Assembly (NCBI GenBank): GCA_009699565.1
Contig: WLNX01000039.1
Coordinates: forward strand, 1-10,748
Origin: Actinomycetota bacterium
GTDB taxonomy: Bacteria > Actinomycetota > Thermoleophilia > Solirubrobacterales > Solirubrobacteraceae
Reading direction: 5' to 3'
Length of the DNA: 10,748 bases
Notes under the pieces: model-generated
What the model saw: the letters and a program-made list of their open reading frames with translations, nothing else
Databases searched by the model: none
What the model was told of the DNA's origin: nothing
Shown here: positions 1 through 6,418 of the stretch, one piece after another
Numbering within the stretch: the stretch's first letter is position 1
How the letters are laid out: each line of letters opens with the position of its first letter
Translations under genes and position numbers: made by a program

Positions 1-55
1 CAATGCCGCCCTGCTTGCCTTCCTCGACGCGCTGCCGGCGGAGGACGGGCTGTGA
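1..55 (+). CDS. C-terminal end of an unidentified protein (partial, cut by window edge)
   Basis: Reading from position 2, an open frame encodes NAALLAFLDALPAEDGL and stops at TGA 53-55. The stop overlaps the GTG start of the following methyltransferase (GTGA, 52-55), and the Shine-Dalgarno of that gene (GGAGG, 40-44) lies inside this frame, so the two genes form an operon with coupled translation. Only 17 residues are visible. They look like an amphipathic C-terminal helix and do not identify a family. Genes commonly found directly upstream of CFA-type methyltransferases include FAD-dependent amine oxidases and DUF1365 proteins, but nothing here tells them apart. Confidence 0.55.
   Translation, partial: NAALLAFLDALPAEDGL
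40..44 (+). promoter_or_regulatory. Shine-Dalgarno GGAGG for the methyltransferase
   Basis: A perfect GGAGG sits 7 nt before GTG 52, inside the end of the preceding gene. It fixes the GTG at 52 as the start rather than any later codon. Confidence 0.7.
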
Positions 56-1071
56 GTGCCAGCGGCAGGATAGTCGCGTCAGGCCGGATCCCGGACGGTC
101 TCCTGCGGGCGGCAACGCGCGGCGCAATAACGCAAAGGCTGCTGGCGCAGAGGCTGCGGACTCTCGGCGGAGACCCGCTGGGCGATTCGCTTCGCAGGCG
201 CGGCGAGGGGCCGATTGCAGTTGCGACCGACGAAGCAAACGATCAGCACTACGCGGTCGCGCCGGAGTTCTTTGAGCTGGTGCTGGGGCCGCGCCTGAAG
301 TATTCATCCTGCCTCTACGGGCACGGGACAGAGACGTTGGCTGAGGCGGAGGAGGCGATGCTGGCGCTGACTGTCAGCCGCGCCGAGATCTCCGACGGCA
401 TGGAGATCCTTGACCTTGGCTGCGGCTGGGGATCGATGTCACTTTGGCTCGCGGAAACCCTCCCCAATGCGCGCATCACTTCGGTTTCAAACAGCAGCGC
501 ACAGCGCGGCCTGATCGAGCAGCGGGCGCATGACCTGGGCGTGGCGGACCGAGTCAATGTGATCACGGTCGACGTCAACGAACTCTCGCTACAGGAGCGC
601 TTCGACCGCGTCATCTCAATTGAGATGTTTGAGCACGCGCGCAACTGGCAATCACTGCTCAAGCTCGTTGCTGGCCACCTCAAGCCCGACGGCTCGGCGT
701 TTGTTCACACCTTTGCCCACAGGCGCTACGCCTACGAGTACGAGGACGGCTGGATGGCTCAGCGATTCTTCTCCGGCGGAACAATGCCTGCAGCCGATCT
801 GATGCGACGCCTGGACGGGGCGCTCGAGGTGGAGTCCCAGTGGTGGGTCGACGGAACCAACTACGAGCGGACCTCGCGTGACTGGCTGGCGAACCTCGAT
901 GCAAACCGCGGCGCTGCAATCGACGCGCTGAGGCTGACTTCAGGAGACGCTGCAGAAGCGGCGTTCCACGAGTGGCGCCTCTTCTTCATCGCGGTCGAGG
1001 AACTGTTTGGCTTCCGCGGCGGCCGCGAATGGGGAGTGGTCCACCAGCGGCTCAGGCCGCGGCCGACCTAG
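52..1071 (+). CDS. CFA-synthase-family SAM-dependent methyltransferase
   Basis: A 339-residue cytoplasmic class I methyltransferase of the cyclopropane-fatty-acyl-phospholipid synthase family. Members transfer a methyl(ene) group from SAM to unsaturated lipid chains or to small amines. SAM motif I is DLGCGWGS (residues 121-128), followed by ITSVSNSSAQ (142-151) and the family motif IEMFEHARNW (190-199) with its conserved Glu and His. Further along are FVHTF (217-221), FFSGGTMP (239-246), a Tyr at 271 and the C-terminal EWRLFFIAVEELFGF block. YSSCLYG (84-90) matches the substrate-side segment. The GTG start has GGAGG 7 nt upstream. The somewhat divergent sequence and short N-terminus resemble the plant coclaurine N-methyltransferase-like branch as well as bacterial CFA synthases, so the substrate is open. 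The last 20 bp overlap the convergent LuxR gene. Confidence 0.88.
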   Translation: MSASGRIVASGRIPDGLLRAATRGAITQRLLAQRLRTLGGDPLGDSLRRRGEGPIAVATDEANDQHYAVAPEFFELVLGPRLKYSSCLYGHGTETLAEAEEAMLALTVSRAEISDGMEILDLGCGWGSMSLWLAETLPNARITSVSNSSAQRGLIEQRAHDLGVADRVNVITVDVNELSLQERFDRVISIEMFEHARNWQSLLKLVAGHLKPDGSAFVHTFAHRRYAYEYEDGWMAQRFFSGGTMPAADLMRRLDGALEVESQWWVDGTNYERTSRDWLANLDANRGAAIDALRLTSGDAAEAAFHEWRLFFIAVEELFGFRGGREWGVVHQRLRPRPT

Positions 1072-1807
1072 CGAGGATCACGGCCATAGCCTCGGCGCGG
1101 CTGGTCACGTTGTAGCGCCGGTAGACGCTCTGCGTGTGCTTCTCGACCGTGCGGACGCTGATGCCCAGCTCGTTGGCGACGGTCTGGCTGCGCTGACCCT
1201 TTGCGAGCATCGAGAAGACCTCGGCTTCGCGTTCGGTTAGGCCTTGAGTGCACAGCCCCTCCTTCGTAAAGGGATCGGCCTTGAGAGCGGCGAGATTACG
1301 CAGGTGCCGATGACAGCCGGCAACCACCAGAGCGGTCAGGCGGGCGTTGGTTCGTTCCTCCTCGGTAAACCCCGGGGTGTCCCGGCAGAAGACAAGACCG
1401 GCCGTCCGGTCATCGCCGACGGGGACGTTTGCACGGAGCTCGTCGACAATTCCGGTTCCCAGGTAGCAATCCTGGTACAGGTCGCTCGCGATGAACTCCT
1501 CGACAGGCATCAGGTCGGAGACGGCGACGACGGAGTCGCTGGCCGCCTCGGCCTGGTGGGCGACCACGGGATGCTCGGCAATACGGCCAGCAAAGCGGCG
1601 GGCAACCTCCTCGCTAAGACCGCCCTCGGGGCTCATAACTATCGCGCCTTCGCCCGACTCAACCTCAATCTCGCCGAAGACGACCAGCGTCGAAGGGACC
1701 AAGACGACGGCCCCCAATGCCGCACGTCGCAGCGCGTCAAGTGAGCTGTCTGCGGCCAGAATCGCGTCCAACACCTCGACAAGCACTCGCGCGTCGACCG
1801 CTGTCAC
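1052..1807 (-). CDS. LuxR-family (NarL-type HTH) transcriptional regulator
   Basis: A 251-residue DNA-binding regulator. The C-terminal 62 residues form a LuxR/GerE helix-turn-helix: LTEREAEVFSMLAKGQ, then the recognition part ELGISVRTVEKHTQSVYRR. The N-terminal 180 residues have no receiver Asp pocket. They look like the GAF/PAS-like input domain of single-component LuxR proteins, with VSDLMPVEEFIASDLYQDCY and a late FTEEER segment typical of that group. It therefore probably senses a ligand or state directly and is not a phosphorylated response regulator. GTG 1807 is chosen because GGAG (complement of 1816-1819) lies 8 nt upstream. It is downstream of the histidine kinase on the same strand, separated by 112 bp, so it probably has its own promoter. 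Its stop overlaps the convergent methyltransferase by 20 bp. Targets unknown. Confidence 0.85.
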   Translation of the reverse strand: MTAVDARVLVEVLDAILAADSSLDALRRAALGAVVLVPSTLVVFGEIEVESGEGAIVMSPEGGLSEEVARRFAGRIAEHPVVAHQAEAASDSVVAVSDLMPVEEFIASDLYQDCYLGTGIVDELRANVPVGDDRTAGLVFCRDTPGFTEEERTNARLTALVVAGCHRHLRNLAALKADPFTKEGLCTQGLTEREAEVFSMLAKGQRSQTVANELGISVRTVEKHTQSVYRRYNVTSRAEAMAVILARSAAA

Positions 1808-1919
1808 CTTGAAAACTCCGATGTCTTAGCGGTGAGGACGATTTCGCTATTGAACACTATTAAGTGGTCGTGAGAGCGGGAGAATTTATGACAGCGCCGA
1901 CAGGATCGTATGAACCCTC
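1808..1919 (-). promoter_or_regulatory. Intergenic region upstream of the LuxR gene
   Basis: A 112-bp gap between the histidine kinase stop and the LuxR start, clearly richer in A+T than its surroundings around 1840-1910. It holds the SD at 1816-1819 and an imperfect 16-bp palindrome at 1853-1868 (arms AACACT / AGTGGT, 5 of 6 paired around TATTA-like centre sequence), which could be an operator. I could not find a convincing -35/-10 pair, so a promoter is inferred from position and composition only. Confidence 0.35.
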
Positions 1920-3311
1920 CTAGCGGGGCGGGAAATCGGCAGTCACCTGAAGGCCGCCGAGCGCGGAGTCGGCGAGTGTCAGCGTCCCTTCGTAGCGGGC
2001 CGTCTGGGCAGCGGCGATCGCGAGTCCGAGGCCGGTTCCGGCGCCGCGCGCACCTTCGCCGCGGACGAACCGCTCGAGCACCGCTTCGCGCTGATCGGCC
2101 GGAATTCCCTCACCGTCATCATCCACCTGAATCCGGGATCCGCCGGACGGCAAGGCCTCCACGCTCAGCTCAACGCGCCCGCCGGGACGGCCGTGGATTG
2201 CGGCGTTTACGAGCAGGTTGTCCAGCAGCATTCTCAGACTCTCAGGCTCCGCATCAATCACCGGGCCGCTCTCAGGCGCGTGGAGCTCGGCGGTTATCTC
2301 GGGGAAGCGATCGACCAGCGCAACCAGCGCAGTGTCGGCGAGCTCGCCGATATCGACCGGCTCTTTCAACGCCGGGGCGCCGGCCTCTCCGCGCGCAAGC
2401 TGTTGGAGCTGGTCGACGAGTGCGACAAGGCGGGCGCTGTCGCTGGCGCTGGCGGTAACAGCGGCTCGGACATCCGGGTCGGAGAAGGCGCCGCTCTTCT
2501 CGATCAGGGCAATGTTTGCGCGCAGGCTCGTCAGCGGGTTTCGCAGCTCGTGCCCGGCGTCGGCTGCGAAGCGGCGGGCGCTGCTCAAAGCCGCCTCGCG
2601 CTCGCTGGCACTTCGCTGCAGCCTGTTGAGCATTGCGTTCAGGTCGTCGGCGAGTTCGTCAACCTCCTCCGGGCCGTCCCCGGTCGGCACCCGCACCGAC
2701 AGGTCGGCAGTTGCCGCCACCTGCGCAGCCGTGCCGGCAAGGCCGCGCAGCGGCTCCAGCGCAAGGCGGGCCAGCGAGCGGGTCAGCAGCGCGGTCGCCA
2801 GCAGCGCGCCGAGAAGCGCTGCGACAACAACGATCCGCAGCCGCTGCGCACGGTCCTGAATCGTCGTAAGCCGCGCGGCGACCTGCAGACGACTGGCGTC
2901 CGGAAGCTGCTGGGTGAGCGTGCGCCAGTCGTTCCCGTCGACTTTGACCGTCACGATCTCACCCGCCGTCGTCAGCGGGAAGTTTTGCGGCACGGCGGCG
3001 CCGCCGCTGAATGTCTCCCCGCTCGCCAGAACGACTCGCGTGAACCGGTCGGCCCCCGGCTCGAGCGGCCCGCGCGGACGGCCGCCGCGGCCGTCCTGCA
3101 GACGCTGTTCCCGTGTCCCGCGATCGTTTGGCCTTGGCGGCTGACCGGCCGGCGGATCAAAGACCGGACCGGACCGGCGGTCCACCTGCCGCGCCAATCG
3201 CGTGAGTTCACGGTCCAGCTGGCGCTGGTCGGACTTCGCGCTGAAGATGATCACTGCCAGACCGGCTACGAGCAGCGCGCCGCCAACCGCTGCAACCGCA
3301 GCAAGCGTCAC
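1920..3311 (-). CDS. Membrane sensor histidine kinase (MprB/BaeS-like)
   Basis: A 463-residue kinase that autophosphorylates and passes phosphate to the adjacent response regulator. Order: TM1 (about 3-24), an extracytoplasmic domain (25-157) including a Pro/Arg/Gly-rich stretch at 46-90, TM2 (159-180), HAMP (181-235), HisKA with DAGHELRNP (His254), then the ATPase domain: N box around LLDNLLVNAAIHG (362-374), G1 DDDGEGI (397-403) and G2 GTGLGLAI (425-432). All catalytic boxes are present. The start is uncertain. GTG 3311 has no good SD, and the codons upstream read in frame as G-P-K-S-L-T-G-R, which looks like the usual cytoplasmic lead of such kinases, but no ATG, GTG or TTG is seen there before the reading enters the response regulator gene. 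It lies 23 nt after the response regulator and is surely cotranscribed. Confidence 0.92.
   Translation of the reverse strand: MTLAAVAAVGGALLVAGLAVIIFSAKSDQRQLDRELTRLARQVDRRSGPVFDPPAGQPPRPNDRGTREQRLQDGRGGRPRGPLEPGADRFTRVVLASGETFSGGAAVPQNFPLTTAGEIVTVKVDGNDWRTLTQQLPDASRLQVAARLTTIQDRAQRLRIVVVAALLGALLATALLTRSLARLALEPLRGLAGTAAQVAATADLSVRVPTGDGPEEVDELADDLNAMLNRLQRSASEREAALSSARRFAADAGHELRNPLTSLRANIALIEKSGAFSDPDVRAAVTASASDSARLVALVDQLQQLARGEAGAPALKEPVDIGELADTALVALVDRFPEITAELHAPESGPVIDAEPESLRMLLDNLLVNAAIHGRPGGRVELSVEALPSGGSRIQVDDDGEGIPADQREAVLERFVRGEGARGAGTGLGLAIAAAQTARYEGTLTLADSALGGLQVTADFPPR
3076..3096. repeat. Perfect inverted repeat inside the histidine kinase gene
   Basis: GGACGGCC (3076-3083) and GGCCGTCC (3089-3096) are perfect 8-bp arms around a 5-nt centre. 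It lies in the codons for the Gly/Pro/Arg-rich extracytoplasmic stretch of the kinase. In GC-rich DNA such repeats also arise by chance, so a function is not claimed. Confidence 0.5.
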
Positions 3312-3334
3312 CCGTCCGGTGAGGCTCTTTGGGC

Positions 3335-4057
3335 CTATCGCTCCGCGCCCCCGTCCGGCTCGCGCAGCACAAAGCCGATTCCCCTGACGGTCTCGATCAT
3401 CCGCGGCTCGTCGTCCTCTTCCATCTTGCGGCGCAGATAGCTGACGAAGACGTCGACGACATTGGTGTCGGCCACCCAGTCGTAGCCCCAGACGAGCTCC
3501 AGCAGGCGCTGCCTCTCGAGCACTATCCCGGGATTGCGAGCGAAGACTTCGATCAGCTCAAATTCGCGGCGGGTGCAGTCCAGCTCACGGCCGCCGCGGC
3601 TGACGGTTCGCGCAGAGGGATCGACCACCAAGTCGCCAACGACCAACTCCTCCTGAACTGCCTCCGGCCGGTCCGGGTCGCCGCCGGTCCTCCTCAGCAG
3701 GGCTTGGAGCCGCGCGATCAGCTCTTCGACGGCGAACGGCTTGACGAGGTAGTCGTCGGCGCCGGCCTGCAGCCCGGCGATGCGGTCGTCGACCTCGTCA
3801 CGGGCCGAGAGAATCAGGATCGGCGTCTTGATGCCGTCGGCACGAAGCCGCGCACAGACAACGCGGCCGTTCAGGTCCGGCATCGTCACGTCGAGAATGA
3901 TCGCCGCCGGAGCGCGCCGGGCAACAGCCGCCAGTGCTTCGCGGCCGCCGGACGCGCATTCCACGCCGAAGCCCTCGAGGCGCAGTGCGCGCTCGAGGGC
4001 TTGGCGAATCGGAGCCTCGTCGTCAACAACGAGGATTGGCGGATTCGACTCGTTCAC
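3335..4057 (-). CDS. OmpR/PhoB-family response regulator (MprA-like)
   Basis: A 240-residue two-domain regulator. The receiver (about 7-120) has the acidic pair DD (12-13), phosphoacceptor Asp56 in ILDVTMPDLNG, Ser84 in LILSAR and Lys106 in DDYLVKPF, so it should be phosphorylated normally. The C-terminal winged helix has LTRREFELIE-type sequence (here LDCTRREFELIEVF), LLELVWGYDW, the recognition helix TNVVDVFVSYLRRKME, and the closing wing ETVRGIGFVLRE. It binds DNA and controls transcription in response to the kinase encoded next. GTG 4057 is the start; the upstream GGCGGA is only 3 nt away, a poor SD, so translation may depend on the preceding secreted-protein gene, whose stop is 31 nt upstream. 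Confidence 0.93.
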   Translation of the reverse strand: MNESNPPILVVDDEAPIRQALERALRLEGFGVECASGGREALAAVARRAPAAIILDVTMPDLNGRVVCARLRADGIKTPILILSARDEVDDRIAGLQAGADDYLVKPFAVEELIARLQALLRRTGGDPDRPEAVQEELVVGDLVVDPSARTVSRGGRELDCTRREFELIEVFARNPGIVLERQRLLELVWGYDWVADTNVVDVFVSYLRRKMEEDDEPRMIETVRGIGFVLREPDGGAER

Positions 4058-4067
4058 AGTTCCGCCG

Positions 4068-4091
4068 TGATCACGCTGCTCCGCGTGATTA
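4068..4091 (-). terminator. Stem-loop between secreted-protein gene and response regulator (attenuator or processing hairpin)
   Basis: On the minus strand the stop codon TAA opens a hairpin whose arms are TAATCACGC (complement of 4083-4091) and GCGTGATCA (complement of 4068-4076). There are eight Watson-Crick pairs plus one G-U and a 6-nt loop. No U-tract follows, so a full Rho-independent terminator is unlikely. A partial terminator, or an mRNA-stabilising hairpin that lets the secreted protein be made in excess over the two-component proteins, fits better. Confidence 0.5.
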
Positions 4092-4685
4092 GTTCATTCC
4101 CATCGGGCCTGGGCCACCTGGGCCTCCGGGGCCGCGCTGGCCGCGGGGTCCGTGGCCTTCGCCTGGCTTCGGCATCACCTTCTTGAGGGCTGCAGCAACC
4201 TGAGCCTCCGGGAGGTTGAGCTTGGCGGCAAGCGCCGAGGCCATCGCTGCCGGGCCGCCTTCGGGGCCGCCGCGCTGTCCGCCGCGACCGGGGCCGCCTG
4301 CGGGTAGGTCGGAGCGGTCGCAGGTCAGCGGCGCCGACTCACAGGCGATGATCGCCGAGCGCTGCGCCGAGGTCAGCTTGTTGGCTGCAACGTCGGCATC
4401 GAGCTTGTCGCTCTTGACGGCGTCGATCGCGTCCGACAGGTCTCCGGCAGATACGCCGAGTTCGGTTGCAAGCTTGGCCTGACGGGCAGTCTTCTCAGCC
4501 TTGTGCTTGGCAAGCTCTTCAGCCATCGTCGGAGGAGGACCGGTGACGGCTTGGCTCTGCGAGCTGGTCGTCTTGCCCTTGGCGGGCGACTGCGCCTTCT
4601 TGTTGGTGGCGCCGATGCCGACGGTGGCGAGCACCGCGGTCATTGCCATTGCCGCTACGAAAGCGGAGATCAGTGAGCGTTTCAT
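4089..4685 (-). CDS. Secreted small protein with LTSAQ motif and collagen-like Gly/Pro tail; function unknown
   Basis: A 198-residue exported protein. The start ATG 4685 is followed by MKRSLISAF and a hydrophobic core to about residue 25, then a plausible signal-peptidase site after GIGA. The mature part has a Ser/Thr/Lys/Gln-rich linker (27-50), a helical region with LATELGVSAGDLSDAIDAV (72-90), LTSAQ (104-108) and two cysteines (115, 122) in CESAPLTC. A Gly-rich linker (130-146) and a second related helix pair LAAKLNLPEAQVAAAL (152-167) follow, then a GPRGQRGPGG-type tail with no charge except Arg and His. The two LA..L(G/N)..-type units look like an internal repeat. It precedes an RR-HK pair on the same strand, so it may be a signal-modulating partner. 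The family is not recognised with certainty; the LTSAQ resembles the LTxxQ motif of CpxP/Spy, which could be chance. AAGGAG lies 12 nt upstream. A TTG 36 nt further upstream is a less likely start. Confidence 0.75.
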   Translation of the reverse strand: MKRSLISAFVAAMAMTAVLATVGIGATNKKAQSPAKGKTTSSQSQAVTGPPPTMAEELAKHKAEKTARQAKLATELGVSAGDLSDAIDAVKSDKLDADVAANKLTSAQRSAIIACESAPLTCDRSDLPAGGPGRGGQRGGPEGGPAAMASALAAKLNLPEAQVAAALKKVMPKPGEGHGPRGQRGPGGPGGPGPMGMN

Positions 4686-4697
4686 GGTTTCAGTGGA

Positions 4698-4703
4698 CTC
4701 CTT
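4698..4703 (-). promoter_or_regulatory. Shine-Dalgarno AAGGAG for the secreted protein
   Basis: A perfect AAGGAG on the minus strand, 12 nt before ATG 4685. The spacing is long but no other start fits, and the signal peptide begins exactly at this ATG. Confidence 0.5.
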
Positions 4704-4735
4704 GGTGGTTGGGGGGTGCAACCATCATGGACGCC

Positions 4736-4767
4736 GTCTCTTAGGAAAGCCTGAGACTCGAATCGAG
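4736..4767 (-). terminator. Two adjacent inverted repeats downstream of the oxidoreductase gene
   Basis: The 85-bp gap 4686-4770 holds GTCTC(TT)AGG / CCTGAGAC around an AAAG loop (4736-4757, eight pairs with a 2-nt bulge) and, touching it, the palindrome CTCGAATCGAG (4757-4767, 5-bp arms). Lying 3-34 nt after the oxidoreductase stop, they could end that transcript, but no T-run follows. They also sit just upstream of the secreted-protein operon, so an operator is equally possible. No clear -35/-10 pair was found in the gap. Confidence 0.4.
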
Positions 4768-4770
4768 CGC

Positions 4771-5784
4771 TCAGTCTTCGATGTGCACGACAAGTTTGCC
4801 GGTGTTCTCGCCAGCGAAAAGCATGTTGAGCGCCGTCGGAAGTTGCTCAAACCCTTCGACGATCGTCTCCTCGCTGCGGAGCGTTCCGGCGGCGACCATC
4901 CCGCCGAGCGCCTCGAGCGCCTCGGGGAAGCGGGCGTAGTAATCGAGGATGATGAAGCCCTGAAGCTTGACGCGCTGCACCAGCAGGTTGCCGAAGGTGC
5001 GCGGCCCCGGAGCCGGCTCGGTGTCGTTGTAGCCGCTGATCAGTCCGCAGAGAGCAACACGGGCGTTCATGTTGAGGCGCGAGAAAACGGCCTCCATGAT
5101 CTCCCCTCCGACGTTCTCGAAGTCGACGTCGATTCCGTCCGGCGTCGCCGCCTTGAGCTGAGCGCGCCAATCGTCGGCCTTGTAGTCGACTGCGGCGTCA
5201 AAGCCGAGTTCGTCAACGAGCCATGCGCACTTCTCGGGTCCGCCGGCGATGCCGACGACCCGCGCGCCGCGCTGCTTGGCGAGCTGTCCCGCGACCGAAC
5301 CGACTGCTCCAGCCGCGGCCGAAACGACAACCGTCTCCCCCTCCTGCGGGTCGCCGATCTCGAGCATCCCGAAGTAGGCGGTGCAGCCGGTCATTCCAAG
5401 CACGCCCAGCAGCGTCGGCTCCTCAACCGGGATCCCGGCGGGGACAGTCATCAGCGGAGCGGCAGCGCTTGTGACGGTGTAGTCCTGCCAGCCGGTCAGG
5501 CCGGTTACCAGCGCACCAACCGGGTAGTCGTCGCTCTTGGATTCGACGACCTCTCCGAGGCCTAGTGCGCGCATCTCCTCGCCGATCGCGACCGGCGGCA
5601 GGTAGGTCGGCTCTTCGCCGATCCACATTCGGTTGGTCGGGTCGATCGAGATCCACTTGACGCGAACCAGCGCCTCTCCGTCGGCGATCTGCGGGACCTC
5701 CTCAGTGACGAGCTTGAAGGTGTTTTCGTCGACCGGTCCTTCGGGGCGCTCGGCGAGCAGGAAACGGCGGTTGCCTTCGGACAT
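4771..5784 (-). CDS. NADP-dependent oxidoreductase, CurA / prostaglandin reductase type (zinc-independent MDR)
   Basis: A 337-residue cytoplasmic medium-chain reductase that should reduce C=C bonds of alpha,beta-unsaturated ketones or aldehydes with NADPH. The N-terminal GroES-like part has VKWISIDPTNRMWI (42-55) and no zinc-ligand cysteine set. The nucleotide-binding part has LGVLGMTGCTAYFGM (126-140), the glycine motif AAAGAVGS (156-163), and the family blocks CGLISGYNDTEP and GFIILDYYARFPEA. Length and motifs match E. coli CurA and mammalian PTGR/LTB4 dehydrogenase. ATG 5784 is chosen because GAAAGG (complement of 5791-5796) is 6 nt upstream and family proteins start near here; the frame stays open further upstream but that extension is basic, low-quality sequence overlapping pdxH. 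It follows pdxH by 19 nt, so the two are cotranscribed. Confidence 0.9.
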   Translation of the reverse strand: MSEGNRRFLLAERPEGPVDENTFKLVTEEVPQIADGEALVRVKWISIDPTNRMWIGEEPTYLPPVAIGEEMRALGLGEVVESKSDDYPVGALVTGLTGWQDYTVTSAAAPLMTVPAGIPVEEPTLLGVLGMTGCTAYFGMLEIGDPQEGETVVVSAAAGAVGSVAGQLAKQRGARVVGIAGGPEKCAWLVDELGFDAAVDYKADDWRAQLKAATPDGIDVDFENVGGEIMEAVFSRLNMNARVALCGLISGYNDTEPAPGPRTFGNLLVQRVKLQGFIILDYYARFPEALEALGGMVAAGTLRSEETIVEGFEQLPTALNMLFAGENTGKLVVHIED

Positions 5785-5803
5785 TTGGAGCCTTTCGGTC
5801 TGA

Positions 5804-6418
5804 CTATGGGGAGAGACGCCCGGCGGCCCAGCCACCGGCGTCCGATCGACGATAAACGAAACGGTCGTGAAGTCGAAACTCGCCCGCCTGCCAGAACTCG
5901 ATCGCCTCGGGGCGGACGAGGTAGCCGCCCCAGTAGGGAGGGCGCGGAATCTCCAACCCTTCGAAACGGCGCTCGTTCTCAGCCACGCGCGCGAGCAACT
6001 GATCGCGGCTCTCAAGCGGCGCGCCCTGATCCGACGCCCAGGCGCCGAGCCTCGAATCACGAGCGCGGCTTTCGAAGTAGGCGTCGCTGTCGGCGTCGCT
6101 CAGCTCCTCGACGCTTCCGTGGATGAGGATCTGGCGACCGAGCTCGCGCCAGAAGAGCAACAGTTGCGCGCGCGGGTTCTCACTCAGCTGACGGCCCTTG
6201 AGGCTGCCGCGGTTGGTGAAGAAGCGGAAGCCGTCCTCTCCCACCCCACGCAGCAGGACGGTGCGCGCGCTTGGCCGTCCGTCGGCGCCGGCGGTTGCCA
6301 GCGTCATCGCATTCGGATCTGTCATTCCGGTCGCCTCGGCGTCGCCGAGCCATGCCGCGAAGAGGTCGAGTGGCGCCTCAGGAAGCGTTGATTCGCTCAG
6401 CGTGGACGACTCGGCCAT
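5804..6418 (-). CDS. pdxH: Pyridoxamine/pyridoxine 5'-phosphate oxidase
   Basis: A 204-residue FMN enzyme that oxidises PNP or PMP to pyridoxal 5'-phosphate, the last step of B6 salvage. It matches the family almost throughout: PNAMTLATAG (35-44), RTVLLRG (52-58), GFRFFTNRGSLKGRQL (63-78), NPRAQLLLFW (81-90), GRQILIHG (94-101), SRLGAWASDQ (122-131), PPYWGGYLVRPEAIEFWQ (160-177), RLHDRFVYRR (182-191) and the closing RLSP. The FMN and PLP-binding residues appear intact. Start ATG 6418 shares one base with the TGA stop of the aldo/keto reductase gene (TGATG), showing translational coupling. An oxidoreductase gene begins 19 nt downstream, so all three form an operon. Length is a little below the 215-220 usual for E. 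coli-type PdxH, mostly at the N-terminus. Confidence 0.95.
   Translation of the reverse strand: MAESSTLSESTLPEAPLDLFAAWLGDAEATGMTDPNAMTLATAGADGRPSARTVLLRGVGEDGFRFFTNRGSLKGRQLSENPRAQLLLFWRELGRQILIHGSVEELSDADSDAYFESRARDSRLGAWASDQGAPLESRDQLLARVAENERRFEGLEIPRPPYWGGYLVRPEAIEFWQAGEFRLHDRFVYRRSDAGGWAAGRLSP

Noticed and set aside
1853..1868. Imperfect palindrome upstream of LuxR as a firm operator call
   Set aside because: Only 5 of 6 bases pair per arm; kept as a remark in the intergenic entry, not as a separate feature.
2193..3440. A 415-codon plus-strand open frame opposite the histidine kinase
   Set aside because: The minus strand gives a complete, motif-perfect kinase here. The opposite frame is Arg/Gln/Gly-rich with no recognisable domain, as expected for antisense of GC-rich genes.
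4089..4160. Gly/Pro codon repeats at the end of the secreted-protein gene as a mobile or CRISPR-like repeat
   Set aside because: They are short degenerate codon repeats explained by the GPGGPG tail; there are no spacers or target duplications.
4686..4721. TTG start at 4721 for the secreted protein
   Set aside because: It would put 12 polar residues before the signal peptide, whereas ATG 4685 begins exactly with MKRS and has AAGGAG upstream.
5785..6060. N-terminal extension of the CurA-type reductase to 6060
   Set aside because: The extension lies within pdxH and is basic, unstructured sequence; ATG 5784 with GAAAGG fits the family start.
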